Program-made: the position numbers and the translations under genes
The notes under the pieces: generated by a model
Seen by the model: the letters and a program-made list of their open reading frames with translations, nothing else
The model's database searches: none
What the model was told of the DNA's origin: nothing
Source: Mesorhizobium temperatum
GTDB taxonomy: Bacteria; Pseudomonadota; Alphaproteobacteria; Rhizobiales; Rhizobiaceae
DNA length: 64,000 nt
Reading direction: 5' to 3'
Assembly: GCF_002284575.1 (NCBI RefSeq)
Contig: NZ_NPKJ01000071.1
Location: 32,045-96,044, forward strand
Shown: in pieces, positions 36,675 to 45,995 of the stretch
How the letters are laid out: each line of letters begins with the position of its first letter
How positions within the stretch are numbered: position 1 is the first letter of the stretch

Positions 36675-37298
36675 CTACTTCCGGCTGCGTCGAACGCCGT
36701 TCAGGAAGATTTCTACAGCAGAAGCAACCGCCTCCCGCGCTTCTTCGTCCGACGGCGGGGGCCGGAGCCCGAGAACGACCTGCAGATGCAGGTTGTCGCG
36801 GGTCATGCCTACAAAGTGCCCGGCCAGACGCAAGCAATCGTCCGCCTGTATTTCCCCCCGTTCCCTGGCGGCTTCGAGGACCTCGGCGAGCCGGACCGCG
36901 GTCCGTCCTGGCCCCTGTTCGTAGAACGACTTCACGAGATCGGGGAAGCGGTTGGCCTCGGTAACGGCAATTCGGTAGATTCCGATCAAAGTGGGAGACA
37001 TGTAGGCGTCCATGGAATGCCGGCCGAACGCCGTCAGTGTCGCCCGCAGATCGTGGCCTTCTATTTCCTCGATCACCAAGGGCGACAGCAGATTGTCTGC
37101 GCTTTCCGTGACGATAGCGGAGAACAGGCCCTCCTTGTTGCCGAACTCATTGTAAATGTTGCGTTTCGATCCGCCGGCGCGTTCGATGATCGCGTCGATG
37201 CTCGTCGCGGCGTAGCCTTGTTCGAAAAAGACCTCGGCAGCCGCTTGAAGAAGAGCCTCCCGGCGGCCGTTGCGCCGTGTGGTCCTTGCAGCAGCCAT
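36675..37298 (-). CDS. TetR/AcrR family repressor
   Basis: A 207-residue regulator. N-terminal helix-turn-helix: RREALLQAAAEVFFEQGYAA, TSIDAIIERAGGSKRNIYNE, FGNKEGLFSAIV. The C-terminal ligand and dimer domain carries the AefR-like pattern (FYEQGPGRTAVRLAEVL). It is divergent from the efflux pair, and its operator sites lie between them, so it almost certainly represses both itself and the pump. Confidence 0.93.
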   Translation of the reverse strand: MAAARTTRRNGRREALLQAAAEVFFEQGYAATSIDAIIERAGGSKRNIYNEFGNKEGLFSAIVTESADNLLSPLVIEEIEGHDLRATLTAFGRHSMDAYMSPTLIGIYRIAVTEANRFPDLVKSFYEQGPGRTAVRLAEVLEAARERGEIQADDCLRLAGHFVGMTRDNLHLQVVLGLRPPPSDEEAREAVASAVEIFLNGVRRSRK

Positions 37299-37324
37299 TC
37301 ATCCACTCCAGTCCATCCCTTGAC

Positions 37325-37370
37325 TGGTAACAACCATTACCATAAACGTCAATGGTAACGCCTATTACCG
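37325..37370. promoter_or_regulatory. Two TetR operator palindromes
   Basis: Site 1 TGGTAACAACCATTACCA (37325-37342) and site 2 TGGTAACGCCTATTACCG (37353-37370), both GGTAA-N6-TTACC, with centres 28 bases apart. They fill the gap between tetR and the hlyD-like start, and site 2 ends ten bases before the ATG. Confidence 0.85.
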
Positions 37371-37380
37371 GAGGCCCGTC

Positions 37381-38409
37381 ATGCCGCATAGCAGGAAAAA
37401 GACGATCGGCCTGCTGCTGTGCCTATCAGCCGTGGTCGCCCTTGGCGCAGGATGGGCTTGGGCCCGTTCGGATGACACGTCGACCGACAACGCATACGTC
37501 CGCGGGGATGTGACCGGGCTTGCGCCGAAGATCGCGGGCTACGTTACCGCAGTAGAGGTTCGGGACAACCAGGCCGTCCGGGCGGGTGACGTCCTGTTCC
37601 GGATCGACGACCGCGACTACCGCGCGCGGCTCGCGCAGGCTGTGGCCAATGTCGAAGCCGCTCAGGCGCGCCTTGGCAATGTCGACGCCGAAGTCCAGCT
37701 TCAGCATGCCCTCATCAGGCAGGCCGAAGCCCAGACGCGTTCGGTCGAGGCCGAGCTGAACCTCGCGACCAAGGCGTCCGACCGCCGCCGCGAACTTATT
37801 CGTACCAACGCCGTAAGCCAGGCCGAGGTCGATGAAAGTGATGCCGCGCGGTCGAGGGCCGAAGCGGCCGTGGCGGCGGCATTGGCAGCACTGGAGGCAC
37901 AGCGGCAACGCATCGCCGTGCTCGACGCCCAGCGCGAAGCCGCCGTGGCCGCGGTAGCGCAGGCCCGGGCCACGGAGGAACTCGCTCAAATCGACCTCGA
38001 CAACGCCGTGGTTCGCGCGCCGGTAGACGGCGTCGTCGGCAACCGCCAGGTTCGCATCGGCCGGCTTGTGGCGCCGGGTGCCTCTCTGCTCGATATTGTT
38101 CCGGTCAATGATCTGTGGGTCGTGGCGAACTTCAAGGAAACCCAGATCGAACATATCCAGCCCGGTCAACACGTCCGCATCACCATCGATGGCTACCCAA
38201 ACGAGACGTTTGAAGGGATGGTGGACAGCTTTGCGCCCGGCAGTGGGTCTGCCTTCAGTTTGCTCCCCGCAGACAATGCGACAGGAAACTTCGTTCGCGT
38301 CGTTCAGCGCGTTCCGGTTAAGATCCGATTTATCGGCAATCCGCTGCCCGGTCGCCTCGTGCCCGGCCTGTCCGCGCGTGTCGAGATTGATCGCGGTAGA
38401 GACTCATGA
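37381..38409 (+). CDS. HlyD/EmrA-type membrane fusion protein
   Basis: A 342-residue periplasmic adaptor anchored by one N-terminal helix (TIGLLLCLSAVVALGAGWAW). Then the biotinyl-lipoyl-like half DNAYVRGDVTGLAPKIAGYV, a long coiled-coil hairpin rich in Ala/Gln/Arg/Glu (about residues 85-205), and the second lipoyl half IDLDNAVVRAPVDGVVGNRQ. Barrel end: VDSFAPGSGSAFSLLP. It pairs with the DHA2 transporter, overlapping its start by ATGA, to form an EmrAB-like tripartite pump with an outer-membrane channel encoded elsewhere. Confidence 0.94.
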   Translation: MPHSRKKTIGLLLCLSAVVALGAGWAWARSDDTSTDNAYVRGDVTGLAPKIAGYVTAVEVRDNQAVRAGDVLFRIDDRDYRARLAQAVANVEAAQARLGNVDAEVQLQHALIRQAEAQTRSVEAELNLATKASDRRRELIRTNAVSQAEVDESDAARSRAEAAVAAALAALEAQRQRIAVLDAQREAAVAAVAQARATEELAQIDLDNAVVRAPVDGVVGNRQVRIGRLVAPGASLLDIVPVNDLWVVANFKETQIEHIQPGQHVRITIDGYPNETFEGMVDSFAPGSGSAFSLLPADNATGNFVRVVQRVPVKIRFIGNPLPGRLVPGLSARVEIDRGRDS

Positions 38410-40133
38410 CCGCAGTGGTCATCGCCATCCCGGACCGCAACCGACCAGCAACTGGAGCCCTTCTCGTCGCGGGCATAATACTAGCCACTCTGACAGAGGC
38501 GATCGCCAGCACAGTCCTGTCGCTCGGGCGTGGCGATATCATCGGCGACATCTATGCAACTCCCGATGAGTTCGCCTGGCTGGATGTGGGATATACCGCT
38601 CCGAAACTGATCGGGTTCATGGCCGCCGCCGGGCTGATGAACCGCGTCAGTCCACGCTGTCTGATCGTCGGCTCGACCATAGCCATGGGCGCATCCTGCG
38701 CCCTTGCCGCCATCACAACTCAATTGGATCTGCTGGTTGTGCTCCGCGTAATGCAAGGCTTCTCCGGAGGCGTCCTGCTCGTCGCGGGGCAGACGATCAT
38801 TTTTCTCGCTTATCCGCGACGCCATCAGCCGATCCTTCAGGCCCTGTTCGCAATCGGTTCGGTCGTTGCCCCCGCGACGATCGCCCCAGCCTTTGAGGGC
38901 TGGTTGCTCGACAGCCAGTCGTGGATGTGGATCTTCTTCAGCGTCGTCCCGGTGGCGCTGGCGGCCGCCGGATTCTTGCTGCTCGCGGACTGCCCGGCGC
39001 CCGTCAAAGCCGGACCCCGCCCGTTCGACTGGCTTGGGTTCTCGCTCCTCTCGACCGCACTGTTCTGCTTCACATACGTATTCGGCCAAGGCAGCCGATG
39101 GAACTGGTTCGAAGAACGACACATCGTCTGCCTAACGGTGGTCGGCACGGCCACTCTGCTGGCATTTCTCGGCCAACAAGTGATCGCCAAAGGTCAGGGC
39201 CTGCTGGACTTCACCCCGTTCCGGTCGGACGATTTTTCCTTCGCCTTCATCGTCAGTTTCGTCGCCGGCGCCGCCTTGTTCGGGAGCGCGTTCCTGATCC
39301 CTTCGTTCGCCGTGTCCGTCCTTGCGTTCACGCCAACCGACGCCGGCCTGCTCCTGTTGCCGAGCGGCGCACTTTTCATCGGCGCGCTCCTCATCGCTGC
39401 TTTCCTCATGCAGGTCCGCCGCGTTCCTCCGATCGCCACGGTGCCCTTTGGAATCCTTATGATCATGGTTGCGATGTGGATGCTGTCCGGGTCGACCATC
39501 GAAAGCGGCGCGGACAACATGATGCCAGCCATTCTGTTGCGTGGCCTCGGCCTCGGCTTCCTGTTCCTGTCGATCACTCTCATCGCTTTCGGCGAGCTCA
39601 ACCACCAAAACCTCGCATCCGGCGTAGGCCTCTTCAATACGGGTCGCCAGCTCGGTGGCCTCATGGGTGTCGCCTGGCTGCAGACATTGATCGAGAATAA
39701 CGTCGCCGCCAATGTCGCAGTGCTCGGCGCCAACGTCACCGCGGGCATTCCCGCGGTCAGCGAGCGTCTGGCAACGACGACAGCCATGCTCGCGGCAAAA
39801 GGAATGGATCCCGTGGCAGCTGGCCGGGCAGCGACGAGCCTGCTGGGCAGAGCGGTCGCCGGTCAGTCCACAGTGATCGCCTTCGACGCCGCGTTCAACG
39901 CAGTCGCGCTGCTGTTCGTGGTTGCCGCGCCCGTGCTGGTCACGATCAAGATCGGCCTTGCCCGATACATGAGAAAGCGCACGGAACAGTCGTCCCTGGC
40001 GCTGAGGGCGGTTCCGATGCCGATCGCGCCGACGCCCGACATGACCCCGAGCTTGCCGCCTTCAACCTTGGCCTCGAACGCCCTTGTCGAAGGGAGTCAG
40101 AGGCAAATGGAAGACGCACAGTTGCCAGCGTGA
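38406..40133 (+). CDS. MFS transporter, DHA2 family (EmrB-like)
   Basis: A 575-residue, 14-helix drug:proton antiporter. Motifs: EAIASTVLSLGRGDIIGDIY, LDVGYTAPKLIGF, VLRVMQGFSGGVLLVAGQTI (motif C-like region), and ASGVGLFNTGRQLGGLMGV. It exports hydrophobic compounds with the HlyD-like partner. The native inducer and substrate are unknown. Repressed by the divergent TetR protein (inferred from operators). Confidence 0.93.
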   Translation: MTAVVIAIPDRNRPATGALLVAGIILATLTEAIASTVLSLGRGDIIGDIYATPDEFAWLDVGYTAPKLIGFMAAAGLMNRVSPRCLIVGSTIAMGASCALAAITTQLDLLVVLRVMQGFSGGVLLVAGQTIIFLAYPRRHQPILQALFAIGSVVAPATIAPAFEGWLLDSQSWMWIFFSVVPVALAAAGFLLLADCPAPVKAGPRPFDWLGFSLLSTALFCFTYVFGQGSRWNWFEERHIVCLTVVGTATLLAFLGQQVIAKGQGLLDFTPFRSDDFSFAFIVSFVAGAALFGSAFLIPSFAVSVLAFTPTDAGLLLLPSGALFIGALLIAAFLMQVRRVPPIATVPFGILMIMVAMWMLSGSTIESGADNMMPAILLRGLGLGFLFLSITLIAFGELNHQNLASGVGLFNTGRQLGGLMGVAWLQTLIENNVAANVAVLGANVTAGIPAVSERLATTTAMLAAKGMDPVAAGRAATSLLGRAVAGQSTVIAFDAAFNAVALLFVVAAPVLVTIKIGLARYMRKRTEQSSLALRAVPMPIAPTPDMTPSLPPSTLASNALVEGSQRQMEDAQLPA

Positions 40134-40527
40134 CAAACGCCCCTGGAAAGATTCTCGCCAGCCAGCCATGTCGTGAATGCCCGCAGTACGGTGTGATCGA
40201 TTGGCAGCCATGACATGGGCAAGGGCCCGAGGCCGATGAGCTGGTATTGGAATTCGAAATCTGGCCGGCGTGATGGAATGAAACGCGAGACGGCCGAGCT
40301 AGCTCGCAGGGCGAGTGTCCGGACAAGTCCTGGGTGAGTTCTCGGATAGTCGTGAAATGAGCATGGGAATGGCGCACTGGCCGGCAGTGGCGGCAAACGC
40401 GGCGGAAGCCGGCCGCAGCGATTCGGCGATACGGATGGTTGTCGATAGCGCGTCCCCGGCGGATCATTGCGCACCGCCAGGGATCAGCGGTGACACGGCG
40501 ACAGCCGCGCCGCCGGTCTGTAGCGGG
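40134..40527. other. Intergenic region, no supported gene
   Basis: Several overlapping short frames on both strands but none with a ribosome site or recognisable motif. Likely contains the 3' ends of the convergent efflux and decarboxylase-family transcripts. Confidence 0.4.
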
Positions 40528-41049
40528 CTAATTGAGCCCCGCCTTGTCCAGGCCATACATTGCATCGGCGGAACCCGGCACGGTCTTGAAACCGACGTTG
40601 AGGCGGTTCTACGAGTTGATCACCATGACAGCGAAGCTAAGATCGGAGATCTCCTTTTCCGACAGCTGCGTGCGGACGCGCTCATAGAGCTCATCGGAAA
40701 CGCCCTGGTCCGGCAGCTTGGTCAGGACTTCCGTCCATGCGAGTGCGGCGCGCTCGCGGGGGGCAAACAGGGTCGAATCCCTCCACGCGGCCAAGTGGTA
40801 GAGGCGCAGTTCGCGCTCGCCATGCATTTTTGCCTGCTTGACGTGCATATCGAGGCAGAAGGAGCAGCCGTTGAGCTGCGAAGCACGAATATTGACAAGA
40901 TTGAGGATGGACTCCTCGATCGAGCTTGCATGGAGAGCCGTTACAACCCCGGTGAACTTCTTCACGAGTTCCGGAGATTGCTCGGCCCAGTTAACACGAG
41001 GCCCATGCTTGGTCCCGGCCTGCGCCGTCGGTTTGGTGGCGATATTCAT
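40528..41049 (-). pseudogene. Carboxymuconolactone decarboxylase/AhpD-family protein with in-frame amber codon
   Basis: AhpD-like peroxidase/decarboxylase family protein: EESILNLVNIRASQLNGCSF, with the redox motif C62-x2-C65-x3-H69 (GCSFCLDMHVKQAK) and FAPRERAALAWTEVLTKLPD. The reading stops at TAG (40611-40609) after MVINS. The same frame continues past it with NRLNVGFKTVPGSADAMYGL DKAGLN and a proper TAG at 40530-40528. The family consensus has Trp there (VINAWNRLNV), so one G-to-A change of TGG to TAG explains it. The truncated 146-aa product keeps the CxxC site and might still fold. Confidence 0.88.
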
Positions 41050-41353
41050 GAATGTCTCCTTGAAGGCGGTTTATCGCCTGCAAATCATGCCGGGACGCGC
41101 CGGGCCGAGCCATCATGCGAGAGGCCATGTCGCCACTCGGCTGGTCTAGGCAGCATCATCCTGAGGGCTAGGCCAGGTACGCTTCGGCCACGCCTCATGG
41201 ATTTCCATGAGGTGCAGCCGGGGGGGCGCCGAATTAGAGTGGGCCATGAGTTCGCCTGCCGAGATCATGAGTTCGCCAGCCCGAATATCGCGGAGACGTG
41301 CTACACGCAGCGTTGACAATCCCCAGCCCTTCTTTGCCCGGCAGGAGAAACCG
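41050..41353. other. Divergent promoter region between AhpD-like gene and kinase operon
   Basis: No gene. It includes a short direct repeat (atgagttcgcc at about 41245 and 41269) upstream of the kinase ribosome site. Confidence 0.4.
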
Positions 41354-44300
41354 ATGATGTCCGTCTGGTCGCGCCCGCAATTCCTTCATCTGGGGCTATT
41401 TTTTGCGGCATATGTCTTGGGCTGCGGGTTCGCCCAAGCGCTCGCAATCGTCCCCGGAATAACGGTTTCCATTTGGCCTCCGGGCGGCGTTTTCATCGCG
41501 ACGCTCATCCTCACCTCTCCTTACAGTTGGCCGTGGTGGATACTGGCGGGTTGCCTGGCGGAGATGTTCGCGCAGTTCGTGTGGTTCCACAGTCCGCTGC
41601 CTGCGGGCTTTCTGATCTATATCGGCAACGCCCTTGGCGCGGCTGTCGGCGCAACGCTTGTGAACCGGGCATGCGGGCGTCCGGTTCGGCTTGAAACTTT
41701 GCAGGAAGTCCTCGCATTCGTCGTACTCGGCGCTGGAGTTGCGCCGCTCGTCAGCGCGACGGTCGGAAGCGCGACGCTTGCGTGGTTTGGCGTGGAATCG
41801 CAAACCTTCACGGCGGTATGGCCGCTGTTTTGGATTGGAGACGCCACCGGAATCCTGCTCGTAGCGCCACCGGCACTGGTCGTGATCCAGTATTGGCGCA
41901 GCAAAACCCAACTCTCTCCCGCGCAGCCGGTAGAAGCCAGCGTCCTGGGTCTGATCTTCCTGGGGGTCGCCGCGCTTTCCTTGAGCGACGTCTACCTGCC
42001 CACCCCCTACATCATCATGCCGCCCCTTCTTTGGGCCGCGGCGCGCTTCGAGTTCAGAGGCGCCGCCGTCGCCTTGACGCTCCTCGCCCTGATCACGATG
42101 GCACTTACGATATCTGGAGACAGCCAGTTTGTCGGCGCTCCCGAATTCCAGAGACAAAGGCAGGTCATGCTGCAGCTTTTTCTGGCAATCTCGGCATTTT
42201 CGGCGCTCATCGTGGCGGCCATATCCCGGCAGCGTCAGCTGGCGCTGGTCACATCGCGCGACAGGGAGCGGGAGCTTTCGCAGCTTGTCGATATGGTTCC
42301 AAGCCAGGTCTGGCGTCTCGCGCCCGACGGCGAGCCGATTTTCTTCAACAAGCGCATGGTCGATTTTCTCGGCCTGGACGTGGCGGATACGATCAAGCCG
42401 GGCATGAGCCGCATGACGGCGATGATAGAGGCCGGCGTCCATCCGGACGACAGAGCAGCGTTCTCGGACACGCTCCGCCATTGTCTCGCCACCGGCGAGG
42501 TCCTTGCGATGCGGTATCGCTTGCGCCGTCAAGACGGGGTCTACCGCTGGATGTCGAGCCGCGCCGAGCCGATGAGGGACCAGGACGGGCGCATCGTCCA
42601 GTGGTACGGGCTCTGTCACGACATAGACGATCAGATGCATGCCGAAGAGGCGCTGCGGCGGAGCGAGCGGCAGCTTCAGGAGACGATCGATGCCGTACCA
42701 GTCCGGATCTGGAGCGCAAAGCCTACGGGCGGGCCGGTCTACTTCAACAAGCGCTACCAGGACCATTTCCGCTCCGTCATCGCGGATTTCGAAGCTCTCG
42801 AGGAGCCGCGCATCGAGCAACTGCTGCAGGAGCTGATCCATCCCGAAGATGCTCCCGAGGTACAGAACACCCTACGGAATTGCTTCGAAACCGGTGGCAT
42901 GTCCACGATGCGATTTCGTTGGCGCGAACAGCACGGCGCGTACCGCTGGGCGGAGTGCAGGGTAGAGCCTCGGCGTAACGAAGACGGTGAGGTCGTGGAA
43001 TGGTACGGCGTTTCGCTCGACGTCGACGAGGAGGTGCGTGCGCAGGAAGCCTTGCGCGACAGGGAGCGCGAGCTCTCGCAGCTCGTGAATATGGTTCCCG
43101 TCCATATCAGGCGTCTGACGCCGAAAGGCGAGCCGACCTTCTTCAACAAGCGCTTGCTCGACTTCTTCGGCTTGAACGACCTGGCCCAACTGGACAAGCC
43201 GGACATGAGCCGACTGGCGGCAGCCATAACGACCCTCGTCCATCCGGAAGATGCCGCACGTCTGCTGGAGACCGTCCGCCACTCCTTCGCCACCGGGGAG
43301 CCCTACTCTATGAAGTACCGTATGCGTCATGCGGATGGCGCGTATCGCTGGGTGGACGGCCGCGGGGAACCGGTGCGGGACCAAAGCGGCGCGATCATGC
43401 AATGGTATGCCATTTCCATTGACATCGACGATGAGATGCGCGCGCAGGAAGCGCTGCGCGACCGGGAACGTCAGCTTCAACAGCTCATCGACACCGTGCC
43501 CGTGCAGATCTGGTCTGTCACGCCTGGCGGGGACCCTGCATATATCAACAAAACGATGATGGACTATATCGGCCTGAAGCTGGATGATTTTGATGCCGAC
43601 GGAGGCCTGCCCAGTGCGATCTGGACCATCGTCCATCCGGAAGACAGGGCCCGTTTGCTGCAGGCCTTGACCCATTCCCTCAGCACGGGCGAACCGTTCG
43701 AGCTGAAGTTTCGCAACCGCCGGTGGGATGGTTCATACCGCTGGACGGAGGGGCGTGCTGAACCACTCCGTGACGAGAGCGGCCGCATCATCCGGTGGTT
43801 CGGCGCCAACGTCGATATCCATGATTTCGTGACTTCTCAGGAAGCGCTGCAAGAGCGGGAGCGCTTCCTCTGGCAACTCGTTGAAACGCTGCCGGCAATG
43901 ATCGATTGCGCGGCGCCGGATGGCGAGCCGGTCTATCGTAGCCAGCAGCTCCGCGAGTTCCTGGGGTATGAGCTTGAGCGATTGGACGGCACCGGAAAGT
44001 CCCGGCTGGCCGGCACGCTTGACGCCGGTGTGCATCCCGACGACTTGGCGGGCGTCAAGGGAGGATATGCTCATTCGTTGTCCACCGGCGAGCCCTATGC
44101 GCGCAGGCACCGCCTGCGGCGGTTCGACGGCGAGTATCGCTGGGTCGAGACACGCGCCGCGCCGATGCGCAATACCGAAGGGACTATCGTGCAGTGGAAT
44201 GTCATCTGCCTCGATGTTGAAAATGAGGTTCGGGCGGAGGAAGAGCTGCGGCTGGCGCAAGAGAGCCTTGCACGAGCGAGTCAGGCCGCGAGCCTTGCTG

Positions 44301-44965
44301 AGCTCTCTGCTTCCATCGCGCACGAAGTAAACCAGCCGCTGGCGGCCGTGGTGGCGAACTCGCATGCCTGCCAGCGATGGCTTATGGCTGAGCCGCCAAA
44401 TCTCGAGCGTGCGCAGAAGACGGTGGAGCGCATTATTCGTGACGCAAATGCGGCCGCCGACGTCGTGAGTCGCATCCGCGCTCTGTTCAAACAATCCGGC
44501 GAGGCAAGGAGTTCTACGGCGCTCAGTGGCGTTATCGCCGAGGCGCGCAACCTGATGGCCGAGGAAGCGGCGCGGCGGCGCGTCCGCATGGATATCGACG
44601 TCGAACGCGACCTGCCGCTCGTCGCGCTGGACCGCGTACACATCCAGCAGGTTCTGGTGAACCTCATTCGCAACGGCATGGATGCCATGGACGCCGTTAC
44701 GGGCGACCGGGTTCTTGAGGTCCGTGTGCGCCGCATAGGCGATGTGGTTCAGACGGAGATCAGCGATCGTGGCGCGGGGATCGAGTTTCCCGACAACATA
44801 TTCGAACCGTTCTTCACGACGAAGGGGAACGGAATGGGCATGGGGCTCGCGATCTGCCGTTCGATCGTCGAATCGCACGGCGGACGCCTGTGGGCGGAGA
44901 AGAACGAACCACATGGGGCGACGTTCGTCTTCACCTTGCCGGTTGAAGTGAAAGCGGCGCCATGA
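41354..44965 (+). CDS. MASE1 histidine kinase with five tandem PAS domains
   Basis: A 1203-residue membrane sensor. Residues about 1-300 are a MASE1 domain with eight hydrophobic helices (TVSIWPPGGVFIATLILTS). Five PAS/PAC units start near residues 303, 436, 569, 703 and 834. Each begins with an (D/E)RER-type linker, contains a HP(D/E)D motif and a YRW PAC motif, and ends ...ALR. The kinase core has H990 in SIAHEVNQPLAAVV, N-box NLIRNGMDAMDAV, ISDRGAGIEF and GMGMGLAICRSIVESHGG. This is the FixL/HWE-neighbour class that pairs with FixJ. The start at 41354 has AGGAG upstream. It overlaps the first regulator by ATGA. Confidence 0.95.
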   Translation: MMSVWSRPQFLHLGLFFAAYVLGCGFAQALAIVPGITVSIWPPGGVFIATLILTSPYSWPWWILAGCLAEMFAQFVWFHSPLPAGFLIYIGNALGAAVGATLVNRACGRPVRLETLQEVLAFVVLGAGVAPLVSATVGSATLAWFGVESQTFTAVWPLFWIGDATGILLVAPPALVVIQYWRSKTQLSPAQPVEASVLGLIFLGVAALSLSDVYLPTPYIIMPPLLWAAARFEFRGAAVALTLLALITMALTISGDSQFVGAPEFQRQRQVMLQLFLAISAFSALIVAAISRQRQLALVTSRDRERELSQLVDMVPSQVWRLAPDGEPIFFNKRMVDFLGLDVADTIKPGMSRMTAMIEAGVHPDDRAAFSDTLRHCLATGEVLAMRYRLRRQDGVYRWMSSRAEPMRDQDGRIVQWYGLCHDIDDQMHAEEALRRSERQLQETIDAVPVRIWSAKPTGGPVYFNKRYQDHFRSVIADFEALEEPRIEQLLQELIHPEDAPEVQNTLRNCFETGGMSTMRFRWREQHGAYRWAECRVEPRRNEDGEVVEWYGVSLDVDEEVRAQEALRDRERELSQLVNMVPVHIRRLTPKGEPTFFNKRLLDFFGLNDLAQLDKPDMSRLAAAITTLVHPEDAARLLETVRHSFATGEPYSMKYRMRHADGAYRWVDGRGEPVRDQSGAIMQWYAISIDIDDEMRAQEALRDRERQLQQLIDTVPVQIWSVTPGGDPAYINKTMMDYIGLKLDDFDADGGLPSAIWTIVHPEDRARLLQALTHSLSTGEPFELKFRNRRWDGSYRWTEGRAEPLRDESGRIIRWFGANVDIHDFVTSQEALQERERFLWQLVETLPAMIDCAAPDGEPVYRSQQLREFLGYELERLDGTGKSRLAGTLDAGVHPDDLAGVKGGYAHSLSTGEPYARRHRLRRFDGEYRWVETRAAPMRNTEGTIVQWNVICLDVENEVRAEEELRLAQESLARASQAASLAELSASIAHEVNQPLAAVVANSHACQRWLMAEPPNLERAQKTVERIIRDANAAADVVSRIRALFKQSGEARSSTALSGVIAEARNLMAEEAARRRVRMDIDVERDLPLVALDRVHIQQVLVNLIRNGMDAMDAVTGDRVLEVRVRRIGDVVQTEISDRGAGIEFPDNIFEPFFTTKGNGMGMGLAICRSIVESHGGRLWAEKNEPHGATFVFTLPVEVKAAP

Positions 44966-45609
44966 CCACAGATGACCATTTCGTCTTCATCGTGGACGAC
45001 GATGCGCGCCTGCGGGAGGCGCTGAGCGAGCTGCTGGATTCGCACGGTATCCGCGCCGCTGCGTTCGGATCGGCCAGCGAATACATCGGTGCAAACAAGC
45101 CGGACATCCCGGCATGCCTCATCCTCGACGTCGAGCTGCCCGACATCAACGGCCTGGATCTGCAGAGGCAGATATCAAAGGGAGATCATCCGCCGATCGT
45201 TTTCATAACAGGGCACGGCGACATCCCGTCCTCCGTCCAGGCGATCAAGCATGGCGCCGTGGACTTTCTCACCAAGCCTTTCAGTGATGCGGATCTCATG
45301 GCTGCAATCCAAACGGCGCTCGCCGAGGATCGGGAAAGGAGGTCCGCGCGTGCTGAACTGGTCGCGCTGAAGCAACGCTATCTCGACCTGACGCCGCGCG
45401 AACGCGAGGTGCTGCCGCTCGTGGTGAGCGGCCTTCTCAACAAACAGGCAGCCGCTGAGCTCGGAATCAGCGAGGTCACGCTGCAGATCCATAGAAGGAA
45501 TGTGATGCAGAAAATGGCGGCGTCATCGCTCGCCGATCTCGTGCGTATCGCGCAGCGACTGGAGATACCAATCACCCACTCGCGCCGAGCGGGAGGGAAC
45601 CGGGCGTGA
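44962..45609 (+). CDS. FixJ/NarL-type response regulator
   Basis: A 215-residue regulator. Receiver domain with acidic pocket FIVDDDARLRE and phosphoacceptor D56 (LILDVELPDING), Thr and Lys switch residues (FITGHGDIPSSV, DFLTKPFSDADL), then a LuxR helix-turn-helix: LTPREREVLPLVVSGLLNKQ, AAELGISEVTLQIHRRNVMQ. It sits directly downstream of the kinase with a four-base overlap. Confidence 0.95.
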   Translation: MTTDDHFVFIVDDDARLREALSELLDSHGIRAAAFGSASEYIGANKPDIPACLILDVELPDINGLDLQRQISKGDHPPIVFITGHGDIPSSVQAIKHGAVDFLTKPFSDADLMAAIQTALAEDRERRSARAELVALKQRYLDLTPREREVLPLVVSGLLNKQAAAELGISEVTLQIHRRNVMQKMAASSLADLVRIAQRLEIPITHSRRAGGNRA

Positions 45610-45995
45610 CCAAGGGAAGACCTGTCGTGGCCGTTGTCGATGACGATCCAAGGCTACTCGAGTCGCTGGAGGATCTGCTGGAGTCCGCCGGCTATGCGGC
45701 CCGCAGCTTCTCGTCAGCGCGATCATTGCTCATCAACGGGCTGTCCGGCCTTGACGTGCTCATCACCGACATCGGGATGCCCGGCATGGACGGCTTCGAA
45801 CTTTGTGATCTGGTGAAGAAGGTGCGCCCGGACCTGCCGGTGTTCCTGATCACCGGGCGCCACGAGATTGCCGATGCGGACAGAGCCCAGGGCGTCAGCG
45901 GGTGCTTCCGTAAGCCCTTCGATGCGAAGGTCATGCTGGCAGCCATCGGCAATGTATTACGCAAATCGAAAAATGGAGATGAGCATGAGAGTTGA
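45606..45995 (+). CDS. Stand-alone receiver-domain response regulator
   Basis: A 129-residue single receiver: VVAVVDDDPRLLESLEDLLE, D55 in LITDIGMPGMDG, FLITGRHEIADA, FRKPFDAKVMLAAI. No output domain, so it may act as a phosphate sink or shuttle in the relay. GTG start at 45606 overlaps the previous stop. The 3' end overlaps the next regulator. Confidence 0.94.
   Translation: MTKGRPVVAVVDDDPRLLESLEDLLESAGYAARSFSSARSLLINGLSGLDVLITDIGMPGMDGFELCDLVKKVRPDLPVFLITGRHEIADADRAQGVSGCFRKPFDAKVMLAAIGNVLRKSKNGDEHES

Noticed and set aside
36246..37358. A 370-codon plus-strand ORF across tetR
   Set aside because: Most of it is antisense to tetR. Only the start near 36459 looks protein-like and is listed separately.
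41396..42841. Long minus-strand ORF opposite the PAS kinase
   Set aside because: Antisense shadow with no domain; the plus-strand kinase is unambiguous.
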